Both the position numbers and the translations under genes were made by a program. This document shows positions 1 through 9,338 of a DNA stretch of 64,000 nucleotides, one piece after another (position 1 is the stretch's first letter; every line of letters starts with the position of its first letter). Under the pieces are notes generated by a model. The model saw only the letters and a program-made list of their open reading frames with translations. It did no database searches and was not told the origin of the DNA. The DNA is taken from NCBI RefSeq assembly GCF_001420605.1, contig NZ_LJIZ01000003.1:610095-674094 (forward strand). Direction: 5' to 3'. Origin of the DNA: Bacillus sp. FJAT-25509 (GTDB lineage: Bacteria; Bacillota; Bacilli; Bacillales; Bacillaceae_G).

Positions 1-695
1 ACGTTTTTAGCATGAACAATCGAAAGCATTTCATCTAAGAAAGTACCTTTACCTGCTGTATAGATTTCTGGCGGACCAGAAATTTCAAGCCATACCTTTG
101 GATTTGTAGTTGCTTTAGCTGTTTTTTTGCTAATTTCATCTAATTTTGTTTTCATACCAGTTACAACTTTTTTCGATTGCTCGGTTTTTCCAGTTATTTC
201 TCCAACTTGTTGAATTGTATCATACACATCATTAATAGTTGCAGCATTTTTTACGACAAAAACATTAATCCCAGCTTGTTTTATCTGTTCTAAACCGTCA
301 GCAGAAATTCCTAAACTTGATTCATGAGCTAAAACTAAATCAGGTTTCAATGAAATAATTTTTTCAACATTATATGTCATATCGGCATTATTTCCGCCAA
401 CTTTATCAATTGATTTTACTTCTTTTGGATAATTGTCAAAATCTGTTACCCCTACTACATCCTTGCCATCACCAATAGAAAATAAGATTTCAGTATTACT
501 TGGAATAAGTGATACGATTCTTTTAGGTGCCTCTTTAAAGCTAATTTCTTTGTTCGTTGCATCTTTAACAGTCATTGGAAAAGTTGCTTGTTCTGTTTTA
601 CTTACATTCGATTTTTTTTGTGTCGTATCATTATTACAACCAAATAATCCTAAACACAATAACATAATGATAAAACTTGATAAAAACTTTTTCAT
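1..695 (-). CDS. btuF: Vitamin B12 / metal-chelate ABC transporter substrate-binding lipoprotein (3' end beyond window)
   Basis: Extracellular lipoprotein that would capture cobalamin (or a related chelate) for an ABC importer. Reading from the ATG at 695, an n-region with two lysines and a hydrophobic stretch end in the lipobox LGLFGC, with the lipidated Cys at residue 20. The mature part shows the PKRIVSLIPSNTEILFSIG and KPDLVLAHES patterns of the BtuF/FepB-type periplasmic-binding fold. About 231 codons are visible and the C-terminus lies outside the window. A TCCTCCT complement (Shine-Dalgarno) lies just upstream. The cobalamin riboswitch and terminator directly upstream are the main argument for B12 rather than heme or siderophore. 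Family assignment is firm; the exact ligand is inferred from the riboswitch. Confidence 0.85.
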   Translation of the reverse strand, partial: MKKFLSSFIIMLLCLGLFGCNNDTTQKKSNVSKTEQATFPMTVKDATNKEISFKEAPKRIVSLIPSNTEILFSIGDGKDVVGVTDFDNYPKEVKSIDKVGGNNADMTYNVEKIISLKPDLVLAHESSLGISADGLEQIKQAGINVFVVKNAATINDVYDTIQQVGEITGKTEQSKKVVTGMKTKLDEISKKTAKATTNPKVWLEISGPPEIYTAGKGTFLDEMLSIVHAKN

Positions 696-724
696 TTAAA
701 TCCTCCTAAATAATTGAAATACAT

Positions 725-754
725 AAAAAAAACCCCATTCATTTTGAACGGGGC
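725..754 (-). terminator. Riboswitch-controlled intrinsic terminator before btuF
   Basis: On the minus strand GCCCCGTTC and GAATGGGGT form a stem over a short AT loop, followed by eight T. It lies between the cobalamin aptamer and the btuF start, the expression platform position expected for a transcription-terminating B12 riboswitch. Confidence 0.85.
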
Positions 755-774
755 TGAAACAACATAAAAATACA

Positions 775-972
775 AGAAGTCTTGCAACTGCTGCTTCAAA
801 TCCTTACTCCCCGAAGAATTGAACAAGGATGAATTTAGCAGGTCTACTGACTTTGTTTCAACCTACTCCGACCTTCCCATTCTTTCGAACAGTGGCTATT
901 CGTTTCGTCCACATTACAGTTGCGGGGACAGTTCTGGATTATACCAGATTCCCTTTTAAGCAATACTTGCAC
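775..972 (-). promoter_or_regulatory. Cobalamin riboswitch aptamer
   Basis: Read on the minus strand this contains, in order, the hallmark blocks of the B12 aptamer: GGGAATCTGGT, a block ending ACTGTCCCCGCAACTGTAA, the GCCACTG element, and the distal B12-box-like AGTCAGTAGACCTGC, then a CTTCGGGGA loop region. The order and spacing match the known family. It would turn btuF off when adenosylcobalamin or a related cobamide is abundant. From 973 to 1138 I see only AT-rich sequence with no further signal. Confidence 0.92.
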
Positions 973-1138
973 TAAACTCATCAATATTTCATTAATTCAA
1001 TCGTAAGATAAATTGGGTAAGAATTCAATTATTTTATTTATATGTTTATGATTTTACTAACATTTTATCTGTTTTTTGTGTGTTTTGTAGAAATTTCTTC
1101 TCTAAACATATGGGAAATATGTTTTATATGAAACAAGA

Positions 1139-2923
1139 TTACTCTACATCTTTTTCGTTCATTCGTAAATTATGCGGTATTTTAACTTTAAATGTCGTTC
1201 CCTGTCCTACTTCACTATAAACCTGGATGGATCCACCATGTGCTGTAACAATATTTTTAACGATTGATAAACCTAAACCTGTTCCACTTCTACCTCTTGT
1301 ACGAGCTTTATCTGCCTTATAAAAACGTTCAAATACAAATGGTAAGTCTTCTTTTGAAATCCCTGCACCTGAATCAATAAAATTAAATGTAGTTGATCTT
1401 TCATTTTGATTTACTGAAACAATTATTCTTCCATTTTCATTCGTATGTCTTATTGCATTATCAATTAAATTTGTAAAAACCTGTTCCATTCGATCCTCAT
1501 CTATGTAGATATTCAAATGCGAAACATTGTCGATTTCACCAAATAGCTTAATATTTTTATCCTTTGCTAGACCTTTAAACTTACGTAAAATTCGATCCAC
1601 AAATTGTACTAGAGGAACGAACTCTCTATTTAATTCGGTAAAACCGTTCTCCATTCTTGCTAAATCTAACAGATCATTTACTAAACGCCCCATTCTAAGA
1701 GACTCATCATAAATGATTTGTGACAATTCCTGCATTTCTTCTTTGGATTCTGCTACCCCATCAACAATCGCTTCGCTATAACCTTGTAATAAAGAAATAG
1801 GCGTACGTAGTTCATGAGAAACATGCGCTATAAAATCTTTTCGCATCTTTTCTAAACGTCTTTGTTCTGTAACATCTCGAATCACCGCTACAACGCCTCT
1901 TATATTTGTTTGATTATAAAGGGGCGACATTAAAACTTGCCAATTGCCTTGATCAAAATGTAATTCGATAAATTGCTTTTTCTCACTTTCGACTACTAAT
2001 ACAAATAAATCTAATAACTCATTTGTTAAAACAAGAGAAGAGGGATCTTCTAACTGATCATCATTAAGCATTTTCAAAAAGCGTTCAGCTGGTGGATTTG
2101 ATGTCACGATTTGACCTTCTTTATCAATCGAAATTACCCCATCTACCATACTTGTAATAATATTAGAAACCTTCTCTTTCTCTTGTTTTAATGCATTCAT
2201 ATTAAAATTTAATTGTTTACTCATCTTGTTAAATGAATACGCAAGCTCTCCAATTTCATCACTTGAATGGATCGGTACTTTCACATTAAAATTTCCTGAA
2301 GTCATACTACTTACAACTTCTTTCATTTTTCTAAGAGGAGCTGTAATTTTAGAAGAAAGAAAGAATGAGAAAAATGTTGTTAATACGATTCCGATTGATG
2401 CCGCAAGCAAGACAAAATTAGTCGTTTGATGAATCATCACTTTTACAGGTTGTAATGTTTGGTATATAAATACAGCTCCATTGTTTGAGTTTGTATGTAA
2501 TGGAACACCCACTACTAATTTTTCTCTCTCACTATTTTCACCATAAACAAGTCTTTTACTGACCTCTTTATTATCAGTTAACGTTTTATTTAAGATTTCA
2601 TCATTTTTTATTTCTTTAAAAGGTAGATCCTGTATTCCATAAGTATTATTTGAATACCATGGCTCCCTACCGTCAATAGAAATAATTACTCTTGAATATC
2701 GACTAACAATATTATTTGATAAATACTCAATATTTGAGAGTGGTTGACCATTATCTATTAATTGTGCAATTTTCGTTGCATCATCTTTCATATTTTGTAC
2801 TTGAAGGTCAATGTAAAATTTTTCAAAAAATCCTATTAAGACAAAGGTCAAAAATGATAATACAAGAGAGACTAGTAAGATAATTGTCAGCCAAAGCTTT
2901 CCAACTAAACTTCTTACGATCAT
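1139..2923 (-). CDS. resE: Sensor histidine kinase ResE
   Basis: Membrane sensor kinase that phosphorylates ResD in response to oxygen limitation and nitric oxide, controlling aerobic/anaerobic respiration genes. The 594 residues show TM1 (about 10-32), an extracellular loop, TM2 (about 168-190), a HAMP linker (191-240), a PAS-like region (about 250-350), and the HisKA motif HVSHELRTP with the phosphorylated His at about 370. An N box (NLIDNAIRH) and ATP lid motifs DSGAGIS and GTGLGLSIV complete the catalytic domain. Length matches B. subtilis ResE. Its start overlaps the resD stop by one base (TAATG), so the pair is translationally coupled. Order resA-B-C-D-E is as in Bacillus. Reciprocal matching to paralogous kinases (PhoR, WalK) would exclude misnaming, but synteny is decisive. 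Confidence 0.96.
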   Translation of the reverse strand: MIVRSLVGKLWLTIILLVSLVLSFLTFVLIGFFEKFYIDLQVQNMKDDATKIAQLIDNGQPLSNIEYLSNNIVSRYSRVIISIDGREPWYSNNTYGIQDLPFKEIKNDEILNKTLTDNKEVSKRLVYGENSEREKLVVGVPLHTNSNNGAVFIYQTLQPVKVMIHQTTNFVLLAASIGIVLTTFFSFFLSSKITAPLRKMKEVVSSMTSGNFNVKVPIHSSDEIGELAYSFNKMSKQLNFNMNALKQEKEKVSNIITSMVDGVISIDKEGQIVTSNPPAERFLKMLNDDQLEDPSSLVLTNELLDLFVLVVESEKKQFIELHFDQGNWQVLMSPLYNQTNIRGVVAVIRDVTEQRRLEKMRKDFIAHVSHELRTPISLLQGYSEAIVDGVAESKEEMQELSQIIYDESLRMGRLVNDLLDLARMENGFTELNREFVPLVQFVDRILRKFKGLAKDKNIKLFGEIDNVSHLNIYIDEDRMEQVFTNLIDNAIRHTNENGRIIVSVNQNERSTTFNFIDSGAGISKEDLPFVFERFYKADKARTRGRSGTGLGLSIVKNIVTAHGGSIQVYSEVGQGTTFKVKIPHNLRMNEKDVE

Positions 2924-3642
2924 TACTCCTGACCTACTTCAAATTTATAACCTACACCCCAAACGGTTACAATCATTTTCGCAGCATCCTCAGAGCTTTT
3001 ACTTAGTTTTTCACGCAGTCGTTTTACATGTGTGTCTACGGTACGTAAATCTCCGAAAAAATCATATTGCCAAACTGATTTTAATAATGTTTCACGATCA
3101 AATACTTTGTCAGGTGCCTTAGCTAAAAACAACAGTAATTCGTATTCTTTTGGTGTTAAACTGATCTCTTCCCCTTCAACAATTACCTTATGAGCATCAT
3201 TATCAATCGTTAGATGCGGAAACACAACGATATCCTTCGCTGAAGAATTATCTGAAGTAAATACTGGTACAGGTGAAGAACGTCTTAATAGAGCTTTAAC
3301 ACGTAGTACTACTTCACGCGGACTAAATGGCTTAACGATATAATCATCCGTACCTACTTCAAAACCTTGAACTCGGTTTGTTTCTTCACCTTTTGCCGTT
3401 AACATGATCACAGGCGTTGTTTTTGTTTTTCGTAATTCCCTACAAACTTCAATTCCATCAATTTTAGGCATCATCAAATCTAGTACGATTAATGAATATT
3501 CATTCTTCAATGCTAAATTTAAAGCATCCTCACCATTTTCAGCTTCGTCAATACTATATCCATCACGTTCCAAATACATTTTTAATAATCGTCTAATACG
3601 ATCTTCATCATCTGCTATTAATATTTTTATATTTTGATCCAT
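2923..3642 (-). CDS. resD: Response regulator ResD (OmpR family)
   Basis: DNA-binding response regulator partner of ResE, needed for cytochrome biogenesis and for switching on fnr, nitrate and nitrite respiration genes. Residues 1-120 form the receiver domain, with the acidic pocket DDE at 11-13, the phospho-acceptor Asp55 in LIVLDLMMP and Lys in IVKPF. Residues about 140-236 form the winged-helix domain ending TVWGVGYKFE. The 239-residue length is typical. A purine-rich ribosome site lies just before the ATG. A strong terminator separates resC from resD, so resDE has its own promoter in the roughly 180 bases upstream of the start. Confidence 0.97.
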   Translation of the reverse strand: MDQNIKILIADDEDRIRRLLKMYLERDGYSIDEAENGEDALNLALKNEYSLIVLDLMMPKIDGIEVCRELRKTKTTPVIMLTAKGEETNRVQGFEVGTDDYIVKPFSPREVVLRVKALLRRSSPVPVFTSDNSSAKDIVVFPHLTIDNDAHKVIVEGEEISLTPKEYELLLFLAKAPDKVFDRETLLKSVWQYDFFGDLRTVDTHVKRLREKLSKSSEDAAKMIVTVWGVGYKFEVGQE

Positions 3643-3825
3643 AATTTCGACCCCCTCTTCATAATTTTACATAATAAAAATTGGATATTCTAGTATAATT
3701 TGTGAACATTTTTACATAATTCTTAGAATTTATTATTTCCATAAAATAGTGAAAAAAAACTAGGCAGCAAGAGTGCGATTTCTAGGAAACCAAATTTAAG
3801 TAAATGTGGACCGAAATAAAAATTA

Positions 3826-3870
3826 GAAAAAAAAAGCCTTGTAAAGGAAGGTTTATTCCTTTACAAGGCT
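3826..3870 (-). terminator. Intrinsic terminator after resC
   Basis: A 15-bp perfect stem (AGCCTTGTAAAGGAA with its complement) over a short loop, followed on the minus strand by a long T tract. It ends the resABC transcript before resDE, although read-through could link the two. Confidence 0.9.
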
Positions 3871-3879
3871 GATTATTAA

Positions 3880-5046
3880 TTACGCATATGAGTGTAAACC
3901 AGCAATGATTAAGTTTACTGCAATTAAGTTAAACATAATAATTGCAAATCCCAGTACGGCTAACCAAGCAGATTTTTCACCTTGCCAATTTCGTTTGAAA
4001 CGAAGATGTAAAAACACTGCATAGAATAACCATGTTATTAATGCCCAATCTTCCTTTGGATCCCAGCTCCAGAACTTTGTCCAAGCAATTTGAGCCCAAA
4101 TCATAGCAAAGATTAATCCACCAAGTGTAAATACTGGAAAACCAATTGCTACAGCACGGTATCCGATTTCGTCTAATAATTCACTATCGACTTTTTGTAC
4201 AAATGGTTGTAAAAATGCACCAATTCGTTTTCTGATAATTAAACGAATGATTGCATATAATGCTGCGCCAGCAAAAACTGACCAAATTACAGTGTTCAAT
4301 TTTTTAGCATTAACCATCGCTGGCACTTCTGCAAGGGCTTCAAATTTATCTTTTGTTGTCAATTCACCTTTATGTGGACCAACAATTGATGGAAGATTAT
4401 AGACCATTTCTTCTTGTAATTTATCTTTATTAATCCAATTATATTTTGCTTCGTATCCAGATGCATTAAATGCTGTAGAAATAATAACGAAACCAACAAC
4501 AGTTACTAAGAAATATAAAACTGCTTCTAGCCAAAATGTTTTCTTTGTTGATACTTTTTGATCGATATTTTTAATTAAATAAATTAGTCCTGTAATAAAG
4601 CTAATCGCTAAAATAGCTTCCCCTAAAGCTGCTGTTGTTACATGGATATGTAACCAATAGCTTTTTAAAGATGGAACTAATGGTTTGATTTCATGTGGAA
4701 ATACTGATGCATAAGCAATGATGATTATTGATAAAGGTAATGCGAATAATCCGATTATATTTAAGCGATACATAAAATAAATCATGATAAACGCAAAAAT
4801 TAACATCATTCCAAAGAATGTAATAAATTCAAATAAATTACTTACAGGTGCATGTCCAGCAGCAATCCATCTTAAAATAAAATAAGTAATTTGCGATAAG
4901 AATCCAATTAATGTAATCGAAATACCAATAGTACCCCATCTATTAGGACCATTATCATTTGTTTTCATCGAGCCGCCAAAAAAGAAAGTAGCTACTATAT
5001 AACAAATAAACGCGATAAATAAAAAATTACTACTTAGCTCGTACAT
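3880..5046 (-). CDS. resC: Cytochrome c biogenesis protein ResC (CcsA/CcsB heme-handling family)
   Basis: Polytopic membrane protein of the system II cytochrome c maturation machinery. With ResB it carries heme across the membrane and attaches it to apocytochrome. The 388 residues contain about eight hydrophobic segments and the heme-binding tryptophan-rich WWD-type motif [14 protein letters not shown] near residue 330. Conserved histidines flank it (for example HLRFKRNW and [11 protein letters not shown]). It lies 20 bases downstream of resB in the same operon. The GC-poor, hydrophobic composition matches its neighbours and nothing suggests transfer. Confidence 0.96.
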   Translation of the reverse strand: MYELSSNFLFIAFICYIVATFFFGGSMKTNDNGPNRWGTIGISITLIGFLSQITYFILRWIAAGHAPVSNLFEFITFFGMMLIFAFIMIYFMYRLNIIGLFALPLSIIIIAYASVFPHEIKPLVPSLKSYWLHIHVTTAALGEAILAISFITGLIYLIKNIDQKVSTKKTFWLEAVLYFLVTVVGFVIISTAFNASGYEAKYNWINKDKLQEEMVYNLPSIVGPHKGELTTKDKFEALAEVPAMVNAKKLNTVIWSVFAGAALYAIIRLIIRKRIGAFLQPFVQKVDSELLDEIGYRAVAIGFPVFTLGGLIFAMIWAQIAWTKFWSWDPKEDWALITWLFYAVFLHLRFKRNWQGEKSAWLAVLGFAIIMFNLIAVNLIIAGLHSYA

Positions 5047-5066
5047 ATTTTCCCCCTAGTTAAACA

Positions 5067-6683
5067 CTATTCTTTAGCTTGTTGATCTATCGGCAATTCA
5101 ATTTTTGTGTCTACAAACACTTTCTTTAATTCCATCTTTAAACCATAATAGTTTTTATTTGTAAATGCCGCAACCCAAACTTCCCCATCTTGATTCTGTA
5201 TCCAAACGCGTCGGTGATACCAATACATACCTTGAATTACACCGATCATAAAGATTGCTCCTCCAAGTGCTAGTAACCAAAGAGTTAAATCTTTACGTAC
5301 TGTTAAACCTGTTGAATCTTTTGTTTCAATCCCTGCAAATGACATTTTATATTTGTTTTCACCATTTGGTTCAATATTTTGTTTAATTGCAACAAATGCT
5401 ACTTCGCCTTTTGGTGTTTTTGGTGTAGTCATTTTAAATACAAACGCTGGATTGTTTGGTTTTCTTGTTTTTGTATCAGGCTGACCATCAGAGTTAAAAT
5501 AGAAATCTGGAAAATAATTTTTAAGTTCTACTTTATATCCATTTTTTAAGTCATATACTTCTTTAGGATTTTGTAAATCTACTGTGATTGGCCCTAATTT
5601 TTCACCTGTTTGTTTATTTTGTAATGTAAATAAGAATGCACTAAATTCACCAATTCGATAATCTACTTGATATAGAGCGAAGTTTTGGAACTTTAAAGGT
5701 TCATTAACTTTAATACTATAATCTTTTACTTTTTTAAGTTTTGGATCTTCTCCTGGAATTAAATTTCCTTCGCGTTTATACAACGTCACATCGGCTTGAT
5801 AGTTTTTAGGTATTTTATCATTTCCAAAGCGCTCAATCGCTTTTTTATAAACTTTACCCTCTTTATCTTTATCATATGTTTCCATATGGAAATCATTTAA
5901 TTTAATATAATAGTTTTGGTTTGTACCAACGACAGGTTTTAATTCGCCTTCTTGAACCCAAAGAGCTTTATCCATATACATTCCAGGTACATATCTCATC
6001 ATTACCCCAATAAGGAAGATAATTAACCCTATATGGTTTACATATGGACCCCAACGAGAGAAACGACCTTTTTCTGCTAAGATATTGCCGTTTTCTTCAC
6101 GAATCTTATAACCTCTTTTACGCAAATTAACTTTAGCTTTTTCTATTTCGTCTGGAATATGATCAACTCTACTAATTCCGAACATTTTTTGTCTTTTTAA
6201 AAAGTTTGGATGTCTAGTAACAGTTTGTTTGTTTAGAGCTTTATAGAGTGGTAAAATTCGATCTAAACTACAAATTACTAGTGAGATCCCAATCGATGCA
6301 ACAAGTAACATGAACCACCAAGAGTTAAACGTATTATCCAAACCAATTGCATCGTATATTTTACCAAAGATTCCATATTCATCTTGATAATACGTTGCAG
6401 GATTCGCAGTAGGTGGTAATAAATCTCTTTGCGGAAAAATAGTACCTAATGCTGCTGCTACTAGCGTAATTAGAATGATTACAACTGCTACCTTTACAGA
6501 TGAAAAAAACGTCCATATTTTATCTATATAAGTTTGATTATTAACGATTGATCTTCTAGCAGTCCCTTCATATCGCATATCAAGTATTTCTGTTGCTTTT
6601 TCATCTTGAGGTTTACCGCATGACTCACATATTTCAGTACCTACATGATTAAGATGACCACATTCACATTTAAAAGTCTCCAT
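5067..6683 (-). CDS. resB: Cytochrome c biogenesis protein ResB
   Basis: Partner of ResC in heme delivery to extracytoplasmic c-type cytochromes. I chose the ATG at 6683, giving 538 residues starting METFKCECGHLN, because GGGGAA precedes it. A longer frame back to 6746 would run into resA and make the protein longer than B. subtilis ResB (about 540). The N-terminus carries a zinc-ribbon-like C-x-C and C-x2-C pair within the first 25 residues. Then come three closely spaced TM segments, a large extracytoplasmic domain rich in lysine and aromatic residues, and a final TM near residue 470 (WLLALGGAIFMIGVIQGMYW). Confidence 0.95.
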   Translation of the reverse strand: METFKCECGHLNHVGTEICESCGKPQDEKATEILDMRYEGTARRSIVNNQTYIDKIWTFFSSVKVAVVIILITLVAAALGTIFPQRDLLPPTANPATYYQDEYGIFGKIYDAIGLDNTFNSWWFMLLVASIGISLVICSLDRILPLYKALNKQTVTRHPNFLKRQKMFGISRVDHIPDEIEKAKVNLRKRGYKIREENGNILAEKGRFSRWGPYVNHIGLIIFLIGVMMRYVPGMYMDKALWVQEGELKPVVGTNQNYYIKLNDFHMETYDKDKEGKVYKKAIERFGNDKIPKNYQADVTLYKREGNLIPGEDPKLKKVKDYSIKVNEPLKFQNFALYQVDYRIGEFSAFLFTLQNKQTGEKLGPITVDLQNPKEVYDLKNGYKVELKNYFPDFYFNSDGQPDTKTRKPNNPAFVFKMTTPKTPKGEVAFVAIKQNIEPNGENKYKMSFAGIETKDSTGLTVRKDLTLWLLALGGAIFMIGVIQGMYWYHRRVWIQNQDGEVWVAAFTNKNYYGLKMELKKVFVDTKIELPIDQQAKE

Positions 6684-6711
6684 TTTATTTCCCCTTACTA
6701 ATGTACACTCA

Positions 6712-7239
6712 TCATTTTGGTAATATTTCTTTAATATAACTTTCAAAAGAATCTGGTGTCATTTGACCAGTTACGATTCTCTTTATTGTTCCATCCGGAC
6801 TTACAAAAAACGTAGTTGGTAAAGGGTTAACACCATACGTATTTAAAACCTCTTGATCTTTATCTATTCCGACTGGAAATTTAAGTTTATAATCGCTTAC
6901 AAATCTTTGTACTGAAAATTTCGATTCATCTGCATTCATTGCAAGTAACTCAATTCCTTTTCCTTTATATTTCGAATAGATTTCATTCATAAATGGCATT
7001 TCTCGCTTACATGGTTCACACCAAGTACCCCAAAAGTTAACAATCACGCCTTTTCCTTTTTCACCTGAAAGAGTATACTTTTTACCAGTATTTAGCTCCG
7101 TCATAGCAAAGTTTGGCGCTTTACTTCCTTTAGTAATAACTTCATCTTTCTTAAAGAAATTTATGTAAAAAGTATAACCAATTGCACAAACCAAAACTAA
7201 TAGGATAATTGTTCGAATTAACGTTCTATTTTTCTTCAT
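6712..7239 (-). CDS. resA: Thiol-disulfide oxidoreductase ResA
   Basis: Membrane-anchored thioredoxin-fold protein that reduces the CXXCH cysteines of apocytochrome c before heme attachment. The start at 7239 has a GGAGG about 10 bases upstream and gives 175 residues (B. subtilis ResA is about 179). It has an N-terminal TM anchor (10-28) and the redox motif WCEPC with cysteines at 74 and 77. Glu80 is also present; these three positions are the same as in the characterised B. subtilis enzyme. The cis-proline loop reads PLPTTFFV. It is the first gene of resABC. Confidence 0.96.
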   Translation of the reverse strand: MKKNRTLIRTIILLVLVCAIGYTFYINFFKKDEVITKGSKAPNFAMTELNTGKKYTLSGEKGKGVIVNFWGTWCEPCKREMPFMNEIYSKYKGKGIELLAMNADESKFSVQRFVSDYKLKFPVGIDKDQEVLNTYGVNPLPTTFFVSPDGTIKRIVTGQMTPDSFESYIKEILPK

Positions 7240-7363
7240 ATATGCAGTTCCTCCCATATGATAGAATATCATTATTTCCTATTCTTGAATAGAAATTTGA
7301 TACGTTTCAAAAAAGACTAAATTTTCAATCTTTTATCCCGAAATATTAAATGTTTAAAGCAAA

Positions 7364-7386
7364 GAAAAAACTCGGTATTTACCGAG
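7364..7386 (-). terminator. Terminator after rluB
   Basis: Perfect 6-bp stem CTCGGT/ACCGAG with a 4-base loop, followed on the minus strand by six T. Separates rluB from the res operon. Confidence 0.8.
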
Positions 7387-7408
7387 TCGTAGTGAAAAAA
7401 TAAGATAT

Positions 7409-7511
7409 CAGACTGAATTAAAACATATTTTCTAAAAATGTTAACCGGATTATAAATAAGTACTGAATTTAGGTTAAGTAACTAAGTAAAAAAGCAGTGA
7501 TCATCAGTCTG
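7409..7511 (-). repeat. CAGACTG...CAGTCTG-bounded intergenic segment
   Basis: A 103-bp AT-rich segment between the rluB stop and its terminator. It begins and ends with the inverted pair CAGACTGA / TCAGTCTG. The same terminal words bound longer or shorter segments in the same gene-to-terminator position at 48.7 and 60.2 kb, so it may be a divergent member of that family. The interior shows no similarity to them that I can see. Confidence 0.4.
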
Positions 7512-7519
7512 ATTTATCA

Positions 7520-8248
7520 TTAGCGTGGCTTTGCTGTAGCCATTGCTCTTAGTTTTTTCACTTCATGAGGTGATAGTTCTCTTGCATCACCAGGAGTTAA
7601 TCCACTCAAATCTAAAAACGCATATCGTTCACGTTTTAACTTCACAACTGGAGTACCAATCGCCTCAAGCATCCTCTTGACTTGACGGTTTCTACCTTCA
7701 TGAATGATCAGTCTTACAATTGCAGTATTTTTGCTTTTATCAAGTGAAATCATTTTAACTTGAGCTGGAGCCGTTTTTCCATCCTCAAGCACAATTCCTC
7801 TTTCTAATTTACGTAACTGCTCTTTAGTTGGAATCCCTTTTACTTTTGCGATATATTCTTTATCTATTTCATATTTTGGATGTTGAAGTATATTTGAAAA
7901 TTCGCCATCATTAGTTAATAGAATGATACCCGATGTATCAAAATCCAATCTACCAATTGGATAAATGCGTTGTTTAATCATTGGGAAAAAGTCTGTTACA
8001 ACCTTTCTACCTTTATCATCTGAAACACTTGAAATTACACCTGATGGTTTATATAAAAGGAAGTATACTGGTTCTTCTTTATCAATCGGAATCTCTTCCA
8101 CTTCAACACGATCGTTACCACTTACTTTAACACCTAACTCAGTAACAACCTGACCATTTACTTTCACTTTTCCTTCTTTAATTAACTCTTCTGCTTTACG
8201 ACGAGAAGCAATTCCCGCTCTAGCAATAACTTTCTGTAATCTTTCCAT
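7520..8248 (-). CDS. rluB: 23S rRNA pseudouridine synthase RluB
   Basis: Converts a specific uridine in helix 80/90-region 23S rRNA to pseudouridine (E. coli RluB acts at U2605). The S4 RNA-binding domain occupies residues 1-60 (RLQKVIARAGIASRRKAEEL). The catalytic domain follows with the motif IGRLDFDTSG, where Asp102 is the nucleophile, and the conserved EGRNRQVKRML motif near residue 185. Its 242 residues are typical. In B. subtilis rluB likewise lies between spmB and resA. Here the mcc-luxS operon and two small genes have been inserted between rluB and spmB. Confidence 0.93.
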   Translation of the reverse strand: MERLQKVIARAGIASRRKAEELIKEGKVKVNGQVVTELGVKVSGNDRVEVEEIPIDKEEPVYFLLYKPSGVISSVSDDKGRKVVTDFFPMIKQRIYPIGRLDFDTSGIILLTNDGEFSNILQHPKYEIDKEYIAKVKGIPTKEQLRKLERGIVLEDGKTAPAQVKMISLDKSKNTAIVRLIIHEGRNRQVKRMLEAIGTPVVKLKRERYAFLDLSGLTPGDARELSPHEVKKLRAMATAKPR

Positions 8249-8489
8249 TCGATCATTTCACCTCTTCAACCATCATACAGATTTATACAATTGAAAACAA
8301 GTAGCAGCTACAAGGTTTTTTATGAATAAAGTGAGTTAAACACCCAATCTAAACCTTAATTCCATTTTTAAGTCGTGCACGATCGTCATTCTTCCTCTTA
8401 ATCCATTGTCCCTTTATCCTTCTCTCAATATCATATTTTTAAAAATCTATCATATAATTTACTAGATTTGCAGAAATGAGGTAATAGAT

Positions 8490-8768
8490 ATGAATTTAAC
8501 TTTAAAACACTCCTCAGCATTTGACCGTTCTAAAATTATTACGCCAGGTAGTGTACTTATTACTAAAAAGAATGAAACAATCTATATGCTTGTTTATGAG
8601 GAAAATGAAGACGATTTCCCATATGTACTTGTCTCATTAACCGATGCAAGACTAGTCCAAAATTATGATATTATGCCAACCCTTGGAGATATTGAAGATT
8701 GGATTGGTGAAGTGACCATGGTAACTCAGAAAAACAAAATATCTATTACAATTCAAGCTAATTACTAG
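8490..8768 (+). CDS. Small uncharacterised protein, tandem paralogue of the next gene
   Basis: I do not recognise a named family. The 92-residue acidic protein has no signal peptide or TM. It aligns over most of its length with the following gene: both have a GxV(L/F)xT block near residue 25, then Y-x2-(I/V)Y-x7-PYxL, then DIxPTxxDIEx2IGE near the C-terminus. That periodic acidic C-terminal pattern looks like a small beta-rich fold. Its start is preceded by GAGGTAA. The two genes lie 67 bases apart in the same direction and probably arose by tandem duplication. Promoter region 8249-8489 is AT-rich without obvious signals. Confidence 0.65.
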   Translation: MNLTLKHSSAFDRSKIITPGSVLITKKNETIYMLVYEENEDDFPYVLVSLTDARLVQNYDIMPTLGDIEDWIGEVTMVTQKNKISITIQANY

Positions 8769-8835
8769 TTTGCTGTTTAATCTATTAGGAACCCGTCAAT
8801 AATATAATAAGTAAAATGAAAAAGGAGCTTACTAT

Positions 8836-9108
8836 ATGAATTATTCTTTTAATCCAGCAGTAAAATATAATTCAGTTGGTTCGTTTAAATTAGGCGATGT
8901 ATTTTTCACTTCCGATAAACCTTCAAAAGCATACAAATTAATCTATGACTCTACAGAAACTAATTACCCATATATTTTATTATGCTTAGATGATGCCATT
9001 TCAATTCAAAGCTTTGATGATATTCCAACAATTGAAGATATTGAAGAAAATATTGGAGAAATTAAATTCACCGTTCCAAAAGAGAAATTACTTCTTGTGA
9101 TCAATTAA
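8836..9108 (+). CDS. Small uncharacterised protein, second tandem paralogue
   Basis: A 90-residue protein homologous to the gene upstream (shared GxVxxT, PYILL and DIPTIEDIEENIGE-like patterns). The function is unknown. A good AAAGGAG ribosome site lies about 8 bases before the ATG. Divergence between the two copies is high, so the duplication is old. Both lack predicted membrane segments and cysteine motifs, so a cytosolic role is likely. A hairpin terminator follows directly, making the pair a short stand-alone unit oriented opposite to all neighbouring operons. Confidence 0.65.
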   Translation: MNYSFNPAVKYNSVGSFKLGDVFFTSDKPSKAYKLIYDSTETNYPYILLCLDDAISIQSFDDIPTIEDIEENIGEIKFTVPKEKLLLVIN

Positions 9109-9132
9109 GCTATTTTTTATTTTTGTTGCTTT

Positions 9133-9165
9133 AAAACGCCATCAAAATTAGGATGACGTTTTTTT
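9133..9165 (+). terminator. Terminator after the tandem small genes
   Basis: Stem AACGCCATC / GATGACGTT (one mismatch) followed by a T run on the plus strand. Confidence 0.75.
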
Positions 9166-9338
9166 CATTCTGTTGAAAACGATTTTGCCAATTAAGGTGG
9201 CTGCATGAGCCTTATTTCCAAAACGGGATGTCCACTTTCCTTATGGCCGAGATTTATTTGTTCATTTCTCAATCCATTTTACGTTTAGTCCTCGAGATTC
9301 TTTTGGGTTTCGCTCAAATTTATGAATGATTCGTGGTC

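Noticed and set aside
9166-9338. Possible gene remnant between the small genes and luxS
   Set aside because: Stops in all frames and no recognisable residue pattern.
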